A stretch of 64,000 bases of DNA from Psychrobacter urativorans (GCF_904846695.1 NZ_CAJHBR010000001.1:186001-250000), one strand, 5' to 3'; shown: positions 23,751-33,897, counted from the stretch's first letter. Notes: generated by a model not told the origin, from the sequence alone. Made by a program: numbers and translations.

Positions 23751-24995
23751 CTATTCAACACGCTCTAAACCGAGTGCTTGACGAGTTTCTTGCGCAATGC
23801 GGCATTCTTCATCGGTTGGGATAACCCACAGCTCGATACTACTATCAGCACTTTGGAAGCTGCCTTCTGCACCGCCAACCAATGACTTGTTTTTGTCAGT
23901 ATCGAACTTGATACCGAAGTGACGCATAACCTCTAAGATACGAGCACGAGTGCTTGCCGAGTTCTCACCGATACCGCCAGTAAAGATAATGCCAGTAAAT
24001 ACCGGCATAGCACAGCTGAGGCTGGCTAAGTATTTTCCTACACGGTAGCAAAACATATCAATCGCTAGCTGCGCATCGGCATGGCCTTCACTAGCGGCTT
24101 GCTCGATAGTACGCAAGTCATTCGATAACCCTGAGATACCGAGTAGACCGCTTTCACTATTAAGCATCTTATCGATTTCTTCTAGACTCATACCGAGTAG
24201 ACGCTTTAAATGAATGTGTAGTCCAGGATCGACATCACCACTACGAGTCCCCATCATCAAGCCTTCAAGCGGCGTCAGACCCATGCTAGTGTCTAAGCTC
24301 TTGCCATCATAGACCGCCGTCGCAGAACAACCATTACCCAAATGTGCCGTTAACCAGCCATGCGGACCTTTGGCTTCGGTGAGGGCACTGCCACGTTCAG
24401 AGACGTAAGCGTGTGAAGTACCATGGAAACCATAGCGACGAATTTTTTCATCTTCATACAGGGCTTTTGGGATCGGGTAGCGATAGGCAACGGGCGGCAT
24501 AGTTTGGTGAAAGGCGGTATCAAAAACCACCACTTGTGGAATATCAGGATAGATAGCTTGTACTGCTTCAATACCTAAAGCATTAGCAGGGTTATGCAAA
24601 GGTGCTAGGATCTTTAGACGTTTTACTTCTGAGAGTACATGATCGTCGACCCGTACAGCTTCTGAGTACTCACGACCACCATGAACGCCGCGATGACCAA
24701 CAGCAATAAAGTGATACTGCTCAAGCAATTCAAGAATCTTTTGTAACGCCAGCTTATGACGACCGCCAGGGATTGAGATTTCAATCTTTTTGCCATCTAA
24801 CGTAGTATGCTTAATACGCGCCGTATCTAGGCCCAAGTTTTCTGCAAGACCTGTAATACGAGTAGATTCATCTTCGCTAATTAAGGCATATTTAATCGAA
24901 GAAGAACCGCAGTTCAAAACTAGTGTTGGGTTAGTTAATTGGTGAGTACCAGTAGTCTGATCGCTAAAAGTGGAATTGCTGAGGCTGTCACTCAT
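23751..24995 (-). CDS. ackA: Acetate kinase
   Basis: AckA makes ATP and acetate from acetyl phosphate, or the reverse when acetate is used. The 414 residues carry both acetate kinase signatures: VLNCGSSSIKYAL near residue 27 and RYGFHGTSHAYVS near residue 190. GVHGGREYS and the TGGIGENSASTR motif near residue 338 bind nucleotide and substrate. An N-terminal tail of about 20 residues precedes the first signature. AAGGAT stands before the ATG. It is the first gene of the ackA-pta pair, and its promoter should lie in the long spacer to the right. Confidence 0.97.
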   Translation of the reverse strand: MSDSLSNSTFSDQTTGTHQLTNPTLVLNCGSSSIKYALISEDESTRITGLAENLGLDTARIKHTTLDGKKIEISIPGGRHKLALQKILELLEQYHFIAVGHRGVHGGREYSEAVRVDDHVLSEVKRLKILAPLHNPANALGIEAVQAIYPDIPQVVVFDTAFHQTMPPVAYRYPIPKALYEDEKIRRYGFHGTSHAYVSERGSALTEAKGPHGWLTAHLGNGCSATAVYDGKSLDTSMGLTPLEGLMMGTRSGDVDPGLHIHLKRLLGMSLEEIDKMLNSESGLLGISGLSNDLRTIEQAASEGHADAQLAIDMFCYRVGKYLASLSCAMPVFTGIIFTGGIGENSASTRARILEVMRHFGIKFDTDKNKSLVGGAEGSFQSADSSIELWVIPTDEECRIAQETRQALGLERVE

Positions 24996-25789
24996 AATCT
25001 ATCCTTAGATGGTGTTTTATAATTAGGTAATCATAACGGATTAACCGCTGTTGAACAAATAGAAATAAGCGGAGAGTCGACTAATGTATATTAGCTGACA
25101 GCCCTTTTATTTCAGGGGTTGACAGTGACTAGTTAATTTCAAATTACTGACATTGTAGGTCATTAAAATGCTTACTGTTTTAGGATCAAAATAGCTAGCA
25201 GTAAAGATAAAGTAGAGTAGCTTATTAATTATACCCTGATGACTATAAGGTTTTATCTTGGCGCTCGTCAAGAGTTTAATAGAGCCCGTTATCGGCTAAT
25301 AGCTTAGCTGGCATAGCAGTACAAGCATTGATCCAAATTGTAAGTAAAGTTGTCCAATAGTTTTTGACTATGCCATATAGCTACTAGCAGCAGCTATAAA
25401 ATTTATCAGGCTACCCTCAATAGTGAATAAACAGCGGTTGGTAGGGCAATAATTCTTGCTATAATTAGCGACTAAATAAACTCGATCAATGCACAGCTTT
25501 ATAGATTAATGCTATGATCAATGGCCGTAGAGCGTAGAGTAGGCTAGCTGTTTCAATACTTTCGTAAAGTATCTATAACTGGTCTTTATGATGATTTTTC
25601 ATAAAGGCTGTTTATCGCTACAGGCTGTTTATGATTAAACGCTATCAATCGTTACTTGCTCTGCACTACTGAATTTACTTATAGCCAAAGGTTATCTGTT
25701 GTTAAGGCTAATATTTTGCTCAGTGCAATGTATTATTGAGCAACAGTTCCTGCTATCAATCAGCTCGTCACTCTCTTGGGTACTCCCTT
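24996..25789. other. Long spacer between divergent ackA and the lptM-like gene
   Basis: These 794 bases are A+T-rich with many ctgttta/gctatt words and no convincing gene. Both divergent promoters should lie here. Short frames on the plus strand near 25699 overlap the lipoprotein in another phase and are not real genes. Confidence 0.45.
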
Positions 25790-26068
25790 ATGATAATAAT
25801 CAACAAAGCCTTTTTATCTACAAAATATGCCCTTATAGTACTAAGTTTAGCGGTATTAACTATGACTGGCTGTGGTCAAAAGGGCAGCCTATATTTAGCA
25901 GATAGCGATAGTCAAATGGTCTCTAATAGCTCTGGGGTTCTACAAAGTACTAGCAACCCACAAGATGCTGCTTTTGCTGGAATTGACGATAATGACTATC
26001 AGAAAAATCTCTACTTGGAGCAAGAGCAAGCATTCCCTGAAGTCAGTGATGATCCTAATGATTATTAA
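25790..26068 (+). CDS. LptM-like small lipoprotein
   Basis: A 92-residue lipoprotein resembling LptM (YifL), the small outer-membrane lipoprotein that assists oxidative maturation of LptD. The signal peptide is residues 1-27, with lipobox MTGC followed by the diagnostic GQKGSLYL, close to the CGQKGPLY of the family. The tail is longer than in E. coli and acidic (EQEQAFPEVSDDPND). The frame is open to a TTG at 25736, but the ATG at 25790 gives a normal signal peptide. It lies upstream of lysA, dapF and xerC, the classical neighbourhood of this gene. Family assignment rests on the short motif and this context. Confidence 0.82.
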   Translation: MIIINKAFLSTKYALIVLSLAVLTMTGCGQKGSLYLADSDSQMVSNSSGVLQSTSNPQDAAFAGIDDNDYQKNLYLEQEQAFPEVSDDPNDY

Positions 26069-26340
26069 TAGAGGCTTATCAACAGAAGCTTATTAATATA
26101 GGCTTATTAATAAATGATGGTTGTTTATCGATGATTGATAAGTAACTATTACCAAGTATTTATCAATCATAAGCTTATGAGTTACAAAACACTTAGCCAT
26201 AGGCAGTAATAATCAGTACTCAATAAGCCAGATACTCTTTATCGTTTAATCGGTAAAAATTGCTCCGAGTTAAACACCAGCTGTTGCAAAGCAGCTCGAC
26301 TATATAACCTTGATGACCTGACCAAATTAGAGATATAACT

Positions 26341-27732
26341 ATGAGTAATTCTACTTCGCCAGCTGATGTGACTAATACGCCAACCTATGCTAGTAACTGC
26401 CCTGATGTCACAGTGCAAACCGAGCAAGGCTTGTATATTAACCCTACTGCGCTAACGGCACACTTGCCAGCATTAGCGTATCGCAATAACACTCTGTATA
26501 TGGAAGATATCAGTATCGATGAATTGGCTAAGCGTTATGCTACGCCTTGCTATATCTATTCAAAACAGGCGATAGTAGCCGTCTATCAGGACTATAGCGA
26601 TAGTTTTGCAGCTATTGAGCATCAAATTTGTTATGCGGTAAAAGCCAATTCTAATCTTGCTGTTTTAGGAGTGTTAGCGCAAGCAGGTGCTGGCTTCGAT
26701 ATCGTTTCACGTGGTGAGCTGATGCGAGTGTTAGCCGCTGGTGGCAAAGCGTCAAAGGTAGTGTTTTCAGGGGTAGGTAAGACAGCTGATGATATCGAGT
26801 TTGCCCTCAATCAAGGCATTAGCTGCTTCAACGTAGAGTCTGTTAATGAGCTGATATTAATCAATAAAGTTGCCCAGCAGCTCAATAAATCGGCACCGAT
26901 ATCATTACGGGTTAATCCAGATGTCGATGCTAATACTCATCCGTATATCTCAACGGGGCTCAAAGATAATAAATTTGGTATTGCCCACGATAAAGCAGTA
27001 GCGGTATACCAACAAGCCGCAGCCATGTCACATATCGATATTATTGGTATTGACTGTCATATTGGCTCCCAGCTAACCGAAGTCGCGCCTTTTATTGCCG
27101 CTTTAGATAAGTTAATTGAGCTTATTCAAAATTTAGCGGATAAAGGTATTCAACTTAAGCATATTGATTTAGGCGGTGGTCTTGGGGTGCGTTATATCGA
27201 TGAAGCACCAATTACTATAGCTGAGTTTGCTCAAGCTTTATTACCCAAACTAACAACGCTAGGTCTAAAAGTATTCTTTGAGCCAGGTCGCAGTATGGTC
27301 GCTAATGCTGGTATCTTGCTTACTCGTGTCGATATACTAAAGCCCACTGAGCATAAGAACTTCGCTATCGTTGATGCCGCCATGAATGATTTGATTCGTC
27401 CGGCACTTTATCAAGCTGAGATGGCAGTGATTCCAGCTGTATTGTCGAGTGTCGATGCAGATATTGAAGCTATGCAGGCGTGGGATATTGTTGGCGCTAT
27501 CTGTGAGACTGGCGACTTTTTAGCCAAAGATCGTCTATTGAATTTAGCTGGTAATGATCTATTAGCTATTACTGGTGCTGGCGCTTATGGCATGGTGATG
27601 AGTAGTAATTATAATACCCGCCCCCGTGCTGCTGAGGTAATGGTGGCAGGTACTCAGCATCAGCTGATTCGTAAACGCGAAAGCATCGAAGAGTTATATG
27701 CTTCTGAAACTTTATGGTCAGCTGACCAATAG
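26341..27732 (+). CDS. lysA: Diaminopimelate decarboxylase
   Basis: LysA decarboxylates meso-diaminopimelate to lysine, the last step of lysine synthesis, using PLP. K101 in CYAVKANSN forms the Schiff base. IGIDCHIGSQLTE, DLGGGLGVRY, FEPGRSMVANAG and CETGDFLAKDR are the other fold III family signatures, the last carrying the cysteine given by the partner subunit. At 463 residues it is about 45 longer than usual, because an N-terminal Ser/Thr/Asn-rich tail precedes the conserved LPALAYRNNTLYMED. A terminator follows at 27831-27864, so dapF has its own promoter. Confidence 0.97.
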   Translation: MSNSTSPADVTNTPTYASNCPDVTVQTEQGLYINPTALTAHLPALAYRNNTLYMEDISIDELAKRYATPCYIYSKQAIVAVYQDYSDSFAAIEHQICYAVKANSNLAVLGVLAQAGAGFDIVSRGELMRVLAAGGKASKVVFSGVGKTADDIEFALNQGISCFNVESVNELILINKVAQQLNKSAPISLRVNPDVDANTHPYISTGLKDNKFGIAHDKAVAVYQQAAAMSHIDIIGIDCHIGSQLTEVAPFIAALDKLIELIQNLADKGIQLKHIDLGGGLGVRYIDEAPITIAEFAQALLPKLTTLGLKVFFEPGRSMVANAGILLTRVDILKPTEHKNFAIVDAAMNDLIRPALYQAEMAVIPAVLSSVDADIEAMQAWDIVGAICETGDFLAKDRLLNLAGNDLLAITGAGAYGMVMSSNYNTRPRAAEVMVAGTQHQLIRKRESIEELYASETLWSADQ

Positions 27733-27830
27733 CCGCTCATAACGAATGCTGCATAAGTCGCGCCTGACGATTAGCAATAAGGCTAGGAGTTTTATAAGCC
27801 TAAGGTAGTCAGTGCTATCACCAGTAAGAA

Positions 27831-27864
27831 CCCCATTGTTAAACTAACAGTGGGGATTTTTTTT
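27831..27864 (+). terminator. Terminator of lysA
   Basis: A ten-bp stem (ccccattgtt and aacagtgggg, one mismatch) is followed by an eight-base T-run. It lies about 100 bases after the lysA stop. Confidence 0.85.
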
Positions 27865-27959
27865 GCCTAGTTTCAGATGAAAATAAGCTCGCCCAAGCCA
27901 CTGCGATTGTTATCATTGTGCTATACAGCGTGCTACTATAACGCATACATAAAAATAGA

Positions 27960-28859
27960 ATGGGACACAAGGATATGCTAATAGAATTTACCAAAATGCA
28001 TGGTCTGGGTAATGATTTTATGGTTATCGATCTGGTGACCCAGCGTTTGGAATTAACCAAAGAGCTAGTACAGCTCCTCGGCGATCGACATTTAGGCATT
28101 GGCTTTGATCAGCTATTAGTAGTAGAGCCACCGATGCGCCCTGATGTGGATTTTAGTTATCGTATCTTTAATGCTGATGGCTCAGAAGTTGAGCAGTGCG
28201 GTAATGGGGCTCGCTGTTTTGCTCGCTTCGTTCAAGCGCGCAAACTATCGTTTAAGCAGCGTCTACGAGTAGAGACAGCCAGCGGTGTTATTGCTCTAAC
28301 TACCGATCGCTATGGTTGGGTAGAAGTAGATATGGGTAAACCAAAGTTCGAGCCCAATGAGATTCCTTTTACTCCCAAATCAACTACCAAAATTCAGAAC
28401 GCCTACCATATTGATGTCGCAGGCACACCAGTACAGTTATACGTGGCCAATATGGGCAACCCCCATGCGGTGATCAAAGTTGACGATATTTTAGCAGTTG
28501 ATATCGAAAAACTAGGTAAAGCTATCGAGGGGCATCCTGCTTTTCCTAATCGAGTCAATGTCGGCTTTATGCAAGTGATGAACCAGCGTCATATTCGTTT
28601 ACGTGTGTATGAGCGTGGGGTTGGAGAGACTCAAGCTTGTGGCACTGGTGCTTGTGCGGCAGTGGCCGTTGGGGTGCGTGAAGGCTGGCTCGATGAAGGA
28701 GAAGATGTGCGCACGCAGCTGTATGGTGGCAGTTTAGTGGTGCGTTGGCAGCCGGGCTATTCGGTGATGATGACTGGACCGACGGCATTCGTTTATGAAG
28801 GTGTATTCAGCCCTGATGGACTGATGGCACAATCGGGAATTAAAGCCAATCCGAGTTAA
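27960..28859 (+). CDS. dapF: Diaminopimelate epimerase
   Basis: DapF interconverts LL- and meso-diaminopimelate, supplying LysA and peptidoglycan synthesis, without a cofactor. Both catalytic cysteines are present: C80 in EQCGNGARC and the one in GETQACGTGACA. KMHGLGNDFMVID is the usual N-terminus. Two starts are possible. The ATG at 27975 would begin exactly at the family's normal position, but AAGGA lies only one base before it; the ATG at 27960 adds five residues and lacks a clear site. I list 27960 without strong preference. About 294-299 residues, slightly longer than E. coli. xerC follows after 29 bases. Confidence 0.96.
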   Translation: MGHKDMLIEFTKMHGLGNDFMVIDLVTQRLELTKELVQLLGDRHLGIGFDQLLVVEPPMRPDVDFSYRIFNADGSEVEQCGNGARCFARFVQARKLSFKQRLRVETASGVIALTTDRYGWVEVDMGKPKFEPNEIPFTPKSTTKIQNAYHIDVAGTPVQLYVANMGNPHAVIKVDDILAVDIEKLGKAIEGHPAFPNRVNVGFMQVMNQRHIRLRVYERGVGETQACGTGACAAVAVGVREGWLDEGEDVRTQLYGGSLVVRWQPGYSVMMTGPTAFVYEGVFSPDGLMAQSGIKANPS

Positions 28860-28888
28860 TTTAGTTAGCCCAAGGAGTGCTGATATCT

Positions 28889-29875
28889 ATGGATATTGAA
28901 TCCCTATTAAGCACAGAACCAGATAATGCTCTAGCCGAATTACTAGTACCAGTACAACGCTGGCTAGAGGTGCTGGCAGTGCGCAACCATTCTGAGCATA
29001 CTCTTAGTGCTTATTTTGCTGGGGTCAATCAGCTCGCGTTATTTATACGGGGTAAGCGTTTAACTTGGACACGCTGTGACAAGCGTCAATTGGCTCAGCA
29101 TATCAGTCAGCGCCTTGATGAGGACAAGCTAGCTCTGTCTAGTGTGCAGCAGGAGCTGTCCGCCATTCGGCATTTTTACGGTTGGCTGATTGAAGAAGGG
29201 CTGGCCCGTATTAATCCAAGCACTGGCTACCAGCTCAAACGTAGTCCTAGACCCTTACCTTCGATAGCGGATATCGATCTACTAACTCAGTTACTTGATC
29301 AGTCCAGCCCTGACACTCCAGAACAAGCCCGCTTATGGTTACGGGATAAAGCGATGTTTGAGCTGCTGTATAGTAGCGGTCTACGAGTAGGTGAGCTTGT
29401 GGCTCTAGATAGTAGTGATATCGACTTGGCTGATCTACGAGTACGAGTGACTGGGAAAGGTAATAAGACCCGCTTAGTGCCTATAGGGGCCAAAGCGGCG
29501 GCGGCTATCAAGCGTTACTTGCCGCATCGCAACTTATGGGTCGAGCAGCAAGACTCTGCGCTATTTATTAGCGAAAAGCTCGGTACTCGGTTATCCAGTC
29601 GTGCGGTACAACAGCGCCTAAAAGTAGCGGCAACCCGAGCCGGTATTGCCCAAAATATGTATCCGCATCTATTACGTCATTGCTTCGCCTCACACTTGTT
29701 ATCGGGTAGCGGTGATCTACGTGCTGTGCAAGAGATGCTTGGTCATAGCGATATCAGTACTACTCAGATCTATACTCACGTTGACTTTGCTAAGCTCACC
29801 CAAGTCTATGATCGCGCTCACCCACGTGCCACTCATCGGCCAACTGATAATGAGCAATACTTGCCTTTATTATAA
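28889..29875 (+). CDS. xerC: Site-specific tyrosine recombinase
   Basis: XerC acts with XerD at the chromosomal dif site to resolve dimers before division. The N-terminal core-binding domain (LEVLAVRNHSEHTLSAYFAG) is followed by the catalytic domain with the complete active-site set: Arg in SGLRVGELVALD, Lys in VTGKGNKTRLVP, HxxR in HLLRHCFASHLL, His in GHSDISTTQIYTHV and the Tyr nucleophile in the same segment. An earlier GTG at 28877 is in frame, but AAGGAG at 28872-28877 fits the ATG at 28889. The dapF-xerC order matches enterobacteria and supports XerC rather than a phage integrase. Confidence 0.95.
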   Translation: MDIESLLSTEPDNALAELLVPVQRWLEVLAVRNHSEHTLSAYFAGVNQLALFIRGKRLTWTRCDKRQLAQHISQRLDEDKLALSSVQQELSAIRHFYGWLIEEGLARINPSTGYQLKRSPRPLPSIADIDLLTQLLDQSSPDTPEQARLWLRDKAMFELLYSSGLRVGELVALDSSDIDLADLRVRVTGKGNKTRLVPIGAKAAAAIKRYLPHRNLWVEQQDSALFISEKLGTRLSSRAVQQRLKVAATRAGIAQNMYPHLLRHCFASHLLSGSGDLRAVQEMLGHSDISTTQIYTHVDFAKLTQVYDRAHPRATHRPTDNEQYLPLL

Positions 29876-29904
29876 GGCCCTATTAAAGCTGTACTACAGC
29901 AGAT

Positions 29905-30783
29905 TTAGGCCAAGCGATGACAGTGAAAAATAGGCATACTTTGGCGTCCTTGCTGCTGCGCTAGTTTGTCTAAACTGGCGAACACTAGCGCATAGTCGTT
30001 GACTTGATTGGCTGCTACTTTGTCAATCTCGCTATGCTGATAGCTAGCGACAATAGTGCCATCGAAAGCGCTAATCGCTGCATGTCCCCAAGTTTGACGC
30101 ACTGTACCGTTTCTATAATGATGATCACCGCCTTGTGCCGCACCAATCACCATACATTGGCTGTCCAAAGCACGTGCTTGTAATAATAGCGACCAATGCG
30201 CTTGACCGGTCATATAAGTAAAGGCCGCAGGCGCACTGAGCAGCTCAGCTCCTGCTTGGCGTAAACGTTGGGCCAGCGCTGGAAAACGTAGATCAAAACA
30301 CACCATCATACCCAATTGATAAACCTCATTCTTGAGCTCAATCGGTGTCACTACCGTCTGCGTGCCAGGCTCAAAGGTCAAGGCTTCGTTATAGCTGCCT
30401 TGCTTGTCAGCGACAGTAGCGGTAAACAGATGGATCTTATCGTAACGTGCGACGACTTTGCCAGCAGGGCTAAACAGTAAGCTGACTTGGCGCATACGAC
30501 CATCAGGAACGATCACCCCATCAGGACGATAAGGACAAGGTAGAGAACCGGCAAGCACGTATACTTTATGAGCATAAGCGTAGTCAGCGATAGTCGCTGA
30601 TAACTCATCAAAACGCTGAGCAGTAGCAAGCTGTTCGCCCATACTACAACAGTTCTCTGGGAGTATTACTAGCTGCGCTCCTTGTGCACTAGCCACGCTA
30701 ATAGCTGACTTTATGGTGGCTAAATTGGCGCTAATATCTTGTTGGCTATTCATCTGTACAGCAGCTACAGTAAGGTTATTCAT
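29905..30783 (-). CDS. Carbon-nitrogen hydrolase (Nit1-like amidase)
   Basis: A 292-residue cytosolic amidase of the nitrilase superfamily, branch 10 type, closest in appearance to Nit1/YbeM. Those enzymes hydrolyse deaminated glutathione, a damage-repair reaction. The Glu-Lys-Cys triad is visible: E43 in VILPENCCSMGEQ, the lysine in YDKIHLF and the nucleophile in MVCFDLRFP. The final GRQSMPIFHCHRLA lacks a recognisable extra domain. GAGAA precedes the ATG. It converges with xerC, with only 29 bases between the stops. Substrate assignment is by resemblance only. Confidence 0.88.
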   Translation of the reverse strand: MNNLTVAAVQMNSQQDISANLATIKSAISVASAQGAQLVILPENCCSMGEQLATAQRFDELSATIADYAYAHKVYVLAGSLPCPYRPDGVIVPDGRMRQVSLLFSPAGKVVARYDKIHLFTATVADKQGSYNEALTFEPGTQTVVTPIELKNEVYQLGMMVCFDLRFPALAQRLRQAGAELLSAPAAFTYMTGQAHWSLLLQARALDSQCMVIGAAQGGDHHYRNGTVRQTWGHAAISAFDGTIVASYQHSEIDKVAANQVNDYALVFASLDKLAQQQGRQSMPIFHCHRLA

Positions 30784-31157
30784 AGTTGATTCTCAATGGT
30801 TATTTTTGCTAGTTGCTTTTAATAAAGCCTTTAATAACTTTTTAATAGAGCCTTTGATAGTTAGCTTTCAATAGACAGTCTTTAACTGAGCGCTAACTAT
30901 TTAAGATTTTACTAGGATTAGGTTTGCTGTTTTTTGACTATAACTCTCACGATTGAGCTACAAATGAACAGCTAATCACTCAACAATAATAACTTATAAC
31001 CACTAATTATGGCTCGGCAGGATATAGATTACCATAGCAACAGACGGATAAAAAATGCTATCGTCAAGGCTTATAGGTTGATTACACTGTTAAATCATAG
31101 CAACCAACAACCGCTATTACCAAAATTTTATTAATACTGGAGTGCAATAATCTGTCT
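30784..31157. other. Spacer between divergent nitrilase gene and rpoN
   Basis: A+T-rich, with repeated words around ctttaataac and tttaatagagcc near 30820-30870. No gene or clear structure is seen; promoters of both genes are expected here. Confidence 0.4.
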
Positions 31158-32873
31158 ATGAGTATGTCATTCGGATTGGCAGCCACGCTAAGTACCTCAC
31201 AGAAACTTACCCCCCAAATGCAGCAGGCGATCAAACTGTTGCAGCTCTCTAGTCTTGAGTTGGCACAAGAGGTTCAAGCCAAATTAGATAACAATCCTTT
31301 GCTAGAGCGAGTCGAAGATGATGAAGATAGTAATGAGGACGACTATGAGCTTAGTGTAGCTGATGAGTGTTTGACCTTAGAGATGTGGAATGAGGATAGC
31401 TTAGCTGCTTCAGCAACTAATGACTCTGACAGTAGCAATACCGTCAATAGCGCCGATCAACAAGAGATAGATAGCTTGGATAAGTTACAACAAGCCAGTA
31501 TCGATAACGAGGCTATGGATAACAGTAACGATAGCTACGCCAGTTTAGATAGTGATAACTACGATTATAGTAGTGCTGAGAGCAGCAACTATGCCTCTGT
31601 TGCTGGTTCAACGACCAATTATACTGGCTATGACGATCCCGACAGCTACCAAGGCAGCACTAGCGCTACTATTCAAGACTATGTGCGCTGGCAACTAAAC
31701 TTTAAACGGCTGTCCGATACCGATACCTTGATTGCTGATTATTTAGTGGACTCCATGGATGATATGGGTTTTGTCCGGCTCGATATCGAGGAGCTGCTAC
31801 AGAGTTTCCAGACTATGGGCAGCTTCTATCAATGGGAGGCTCAAATTCAGGCTGACGAGATAGTGGCGGTACTACGAATTATTCAGTCTTGCGACCCTTT
31901 AGGGGTTGGTGCTCGCCATTTGAACGAATGTCTTAGTATCCAGCTACAAAAACTGGATCCTTCTACTGAATTTTTGGCGCAAGCACAAGCCTTACTTAAA
32001 GCCAGTGAGCATCTAGTTAGCAATAATATCAAAGCTTTAACCGATATCACAGGCTTAGTGCCAGAAGAGATTACTCCAGCGCTCAGCTTATTACGTACCT
32101 TAAACCCTGCGCCCGGCTTAGCTTTTCAAAGCCGTCAGCCAGAATATACTCAGTTGCCAGAGAGCTATGATATTCCAGATGTACTAGTTACGCCGTTACG
32201 CCGTGATGTACCAGCAGCTAATGTCAGTGCTAGCAGCAATAACACTAACCAGCAATTAGATAGCAGCCAGAATAACTCAGCTATAATTGAGGGCTGGCAT
32301 GTGCGCCTCAATCCGGATACTTTGCCTAAACTACGAGTTAATCAAGAGTACGCCAATTTGGTCAAACGTGGTGATGAGAGTCCCGAAAATCAATATTTAC
32401 GCGATAATCTAATCGATGCTCGCTTATTCATTCGTAGTATTGAAGAGCGTAATCAAAATTTATTAAAAGTATCCACTAGCATTATTTATCGCCAACAAGC
32501 GTTTTTGCAATATGGCGCTAAAGCTATGCAGCCTCTAATATTAAAAGCTATTGCCGAAGAGGTAGATCTACACGAATCTACGGTTTCACGACTGACTACT
32601 AGTAAGACTATTCTGACTCCACAAGGGTTATTCTCCCTTAAATACTTTTTTTCATCGCATGTCAGTAGTAGCGATGGCGATGTATCTTCTACCGCTATTA
32701 GTGCGATGATTAAGCAAATGATTACTGATGAAGATATGAAGAAGCCGCTTTCTGATAGTCGGTTGCAAGCTTGTTTGCATGAAGAAGGTATCGATATTGC
32801 TCGGCGCACGGTGGCTAAATATCGTGAAGCTTTAGGTATAGGCTCCTCTACTCAACGCAAACAAAAGTATTAG
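31158..32873 (+). CDS. rpoN: RNA polymerase sigma-54 factor
   Basis: Sigma-54 directs core polymerase to -24/-12 promoters, opened by AAA+ activators. Region I is present (SFGLAATLSTSQKLTPQMQQAIKLLQ), rich in Gln and Leu. Core-binding and DNA-binding parts follow, with the C-terminal RpoN box readable as ARRTVAKYREALGI and a helix-turn-helix with ESTVSRLTTSK. The protein has 571 residues, roughly 80-90 more than common relatives. The excess lies mostly in region II (residues about 50-170), a long acidic Asp/Ser/Asn/Tyr-rich stretch, with another Asn/Ser-rich insert near residue 360. hpf follows, as in many proteobacteria. Confidence 0.97.
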   Translation: MSMSFGLAATLSTSQKLTPQMQQAIKLLQLSSLELAQEVQAKLDNNPLLERVEDDEDSNEDDYELSVADECLTLEMWNEDSLAASATNDSDSSNTVNSADQQEIDSLDKLQQASIDNEAMDNSNDSYASLDSDNYDYSSAESSNYASVAGSTTNYTGYDDPDSYQGSTSATIQDYVRWQLNFKRLSDTDTLIADYLVDSMDDMGFVRLDIEELLQSFQTMGSFYQWEAQIQADEIVAVLRIIQSCDPLGVGARHLNECLSIQLQKLDPSTEFLAQAQALLKASEHLVSNNIKALTDITGLVPEEITPALSLLRTLNPAPGLAFQSRQPEYTQLPESYDIPDVLVTPLRRDVPAANVSASSNNTNQQLDSSQNNSAIIEGWHVRLNPDTLPKLRVNQEYANLVKRGDESPENQYLRDNLIDARLFIRSIEERNQNLLKVSTSIIYRQQAFLQYGAKAMQPLILKAIAEEVDLHESTVSRLTTSKTILTPQGLFSLKYFFSSHVSSSDGDVSSTAISAMIKQMITDEDMKKPLSDSRLQACLHEEGIDIARRTVAKYREALGIGSSTQRKQKY

Positions 32874-33174
32874 TTGTGACTAATAATAGAATAAATTAAA
32901 ACAAAATTTTTTGATTATATAGAATTGAGTAAAAAAGCCTAGCTTCTGTTACATTTAATTACAACAACCTACCTTGCTACTCTCGGGGTTTCATGACAAA
33001 TTAGAGAGGTATTAATAGCAAAAACCAATACTTTTTAAATGTGGTTTATAAGGGCTTTTAAGAGTAGAGGCTCTCTACATTGAATAAAGAATTGGCGTTA
33101 TTGATAAGGTAAGGTGGTTAGGCTAGTTTGCCTAATCGCTAGTGATATAAAGTTATGAACATAAGGATAATAAT
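32874..33174. other. Spacer between rpoN and hpf
   Basis: No gene or good terminator is seen in these 301 bases. A promoter for hpf may lie here, but rpoN read-through is not excluded. Confidence 0.4.
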
Positions 33175-33555
33175 ATGAATGTTTCTATCAGTGGTCACCA
33201 TATCAGCGTAACCGATGCCATGAATACAGCTGTACGCGAAAAATTAGAAAAAATTGAGCGTCATTTTGATCAAATTCAAAGCATCCAAGTAATTTTGTCA
33301 TTAGACAATAGTGGTGCCAGCGATGGTGGTCAAAAAAGCCATAAAGCCGAAGCTATCATGCGAGTTTCAGGCAAAGAGATGTTTGTACAATCTTTTGATG
33401 ACGATATGTATAAAGCTATTAACGATATGGCCGATAAGCTTGAGAGACAAGTGCGTAAATACAAGACTCGTCAGGAAGGTAAAAAGACTCAAGGTGCTGG
33501 ACGTGATGGACGTTACGTAGATAATGACATTGCTGATGCAGAGCCTGTAGTATAA
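33175..33555 (+). CDS. hpf: Ribosome hibernation promoting factor, short form
   Basis: HPF binds the decoding centre of 30S subunits in stationary phase and promotes 100S dimers with RMF, or stores ribosomes. The 126 residues match the short form: MNVSISGHHISVTDAM, then VREKLEKIERHFDQI and MYKAINDMADKLERQVRKYK, a beta-alpha-beta-beta-beta-alpha domain, with an added basic and acidic tail (TRQEGKKTQGAGRDG). AAGGAT precedes the ATG. The position directly after rpoN is conserved across proteobacteria. Confidence 0.96.
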   Translation: MNVSISGHHISVTDAMNTAVREKLEKIERHFDQIQSIQVILSLDNSGASDGGQKSHKAEAIMRVSGKEMFVQSFDDDMYKAINDMADKLERQVRKYKTRQEGKKTQGAGRDGRYVDNDIADAEPVV

Positions 33556-33769
33556 GAGGCAGAGACCTTGTAGTCAGAGTAATAGTAGCAATAGCAGTAG
33601 GAGAGACCAACAGTGAGGATGCGACAGTAGTTTTTACAACAACTAAATAGTAAGCCTTTGATCGGTGCGGCACTAGCCACAATTAGTGATAATCATAATA
33701 CTAAAACATGATTGTAGTCATGCCAAGTCGATCAATCTCTTCACTACCCTGTTATTACCTGTTGATGAT

Positions 33770-33811
33770 AAAAAAAGACCTCAAACGTATAATTCGTTGA
33801 GGTCTTTTTTA
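33770..33811. terminator. Bidirectional terminator between hpf and thiS
   Basis: The arms aaaaagacctcaa and ttgaggtctttttt form a long perfect stem around a loop of about ten bases, with A-run and T-run flanks. It serves hpf (plus) and thiS (minus), which converge here. Confidence 0.85.
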
Positions 33812-33897
33812 TGGCTGCTATTTTATTTTGCTTGTCGCTGATGAATCACCGAATAAATTTATGAATTAGTCTAAAGCTTAAGCATTATATTAAAGAC

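Noticed and set aside
28889-29875. Integrase of a mobile element
   Set aside because: Tyrosine recombinase signature is present, but the dapF neighbour and the length identify chromosomal XerC.
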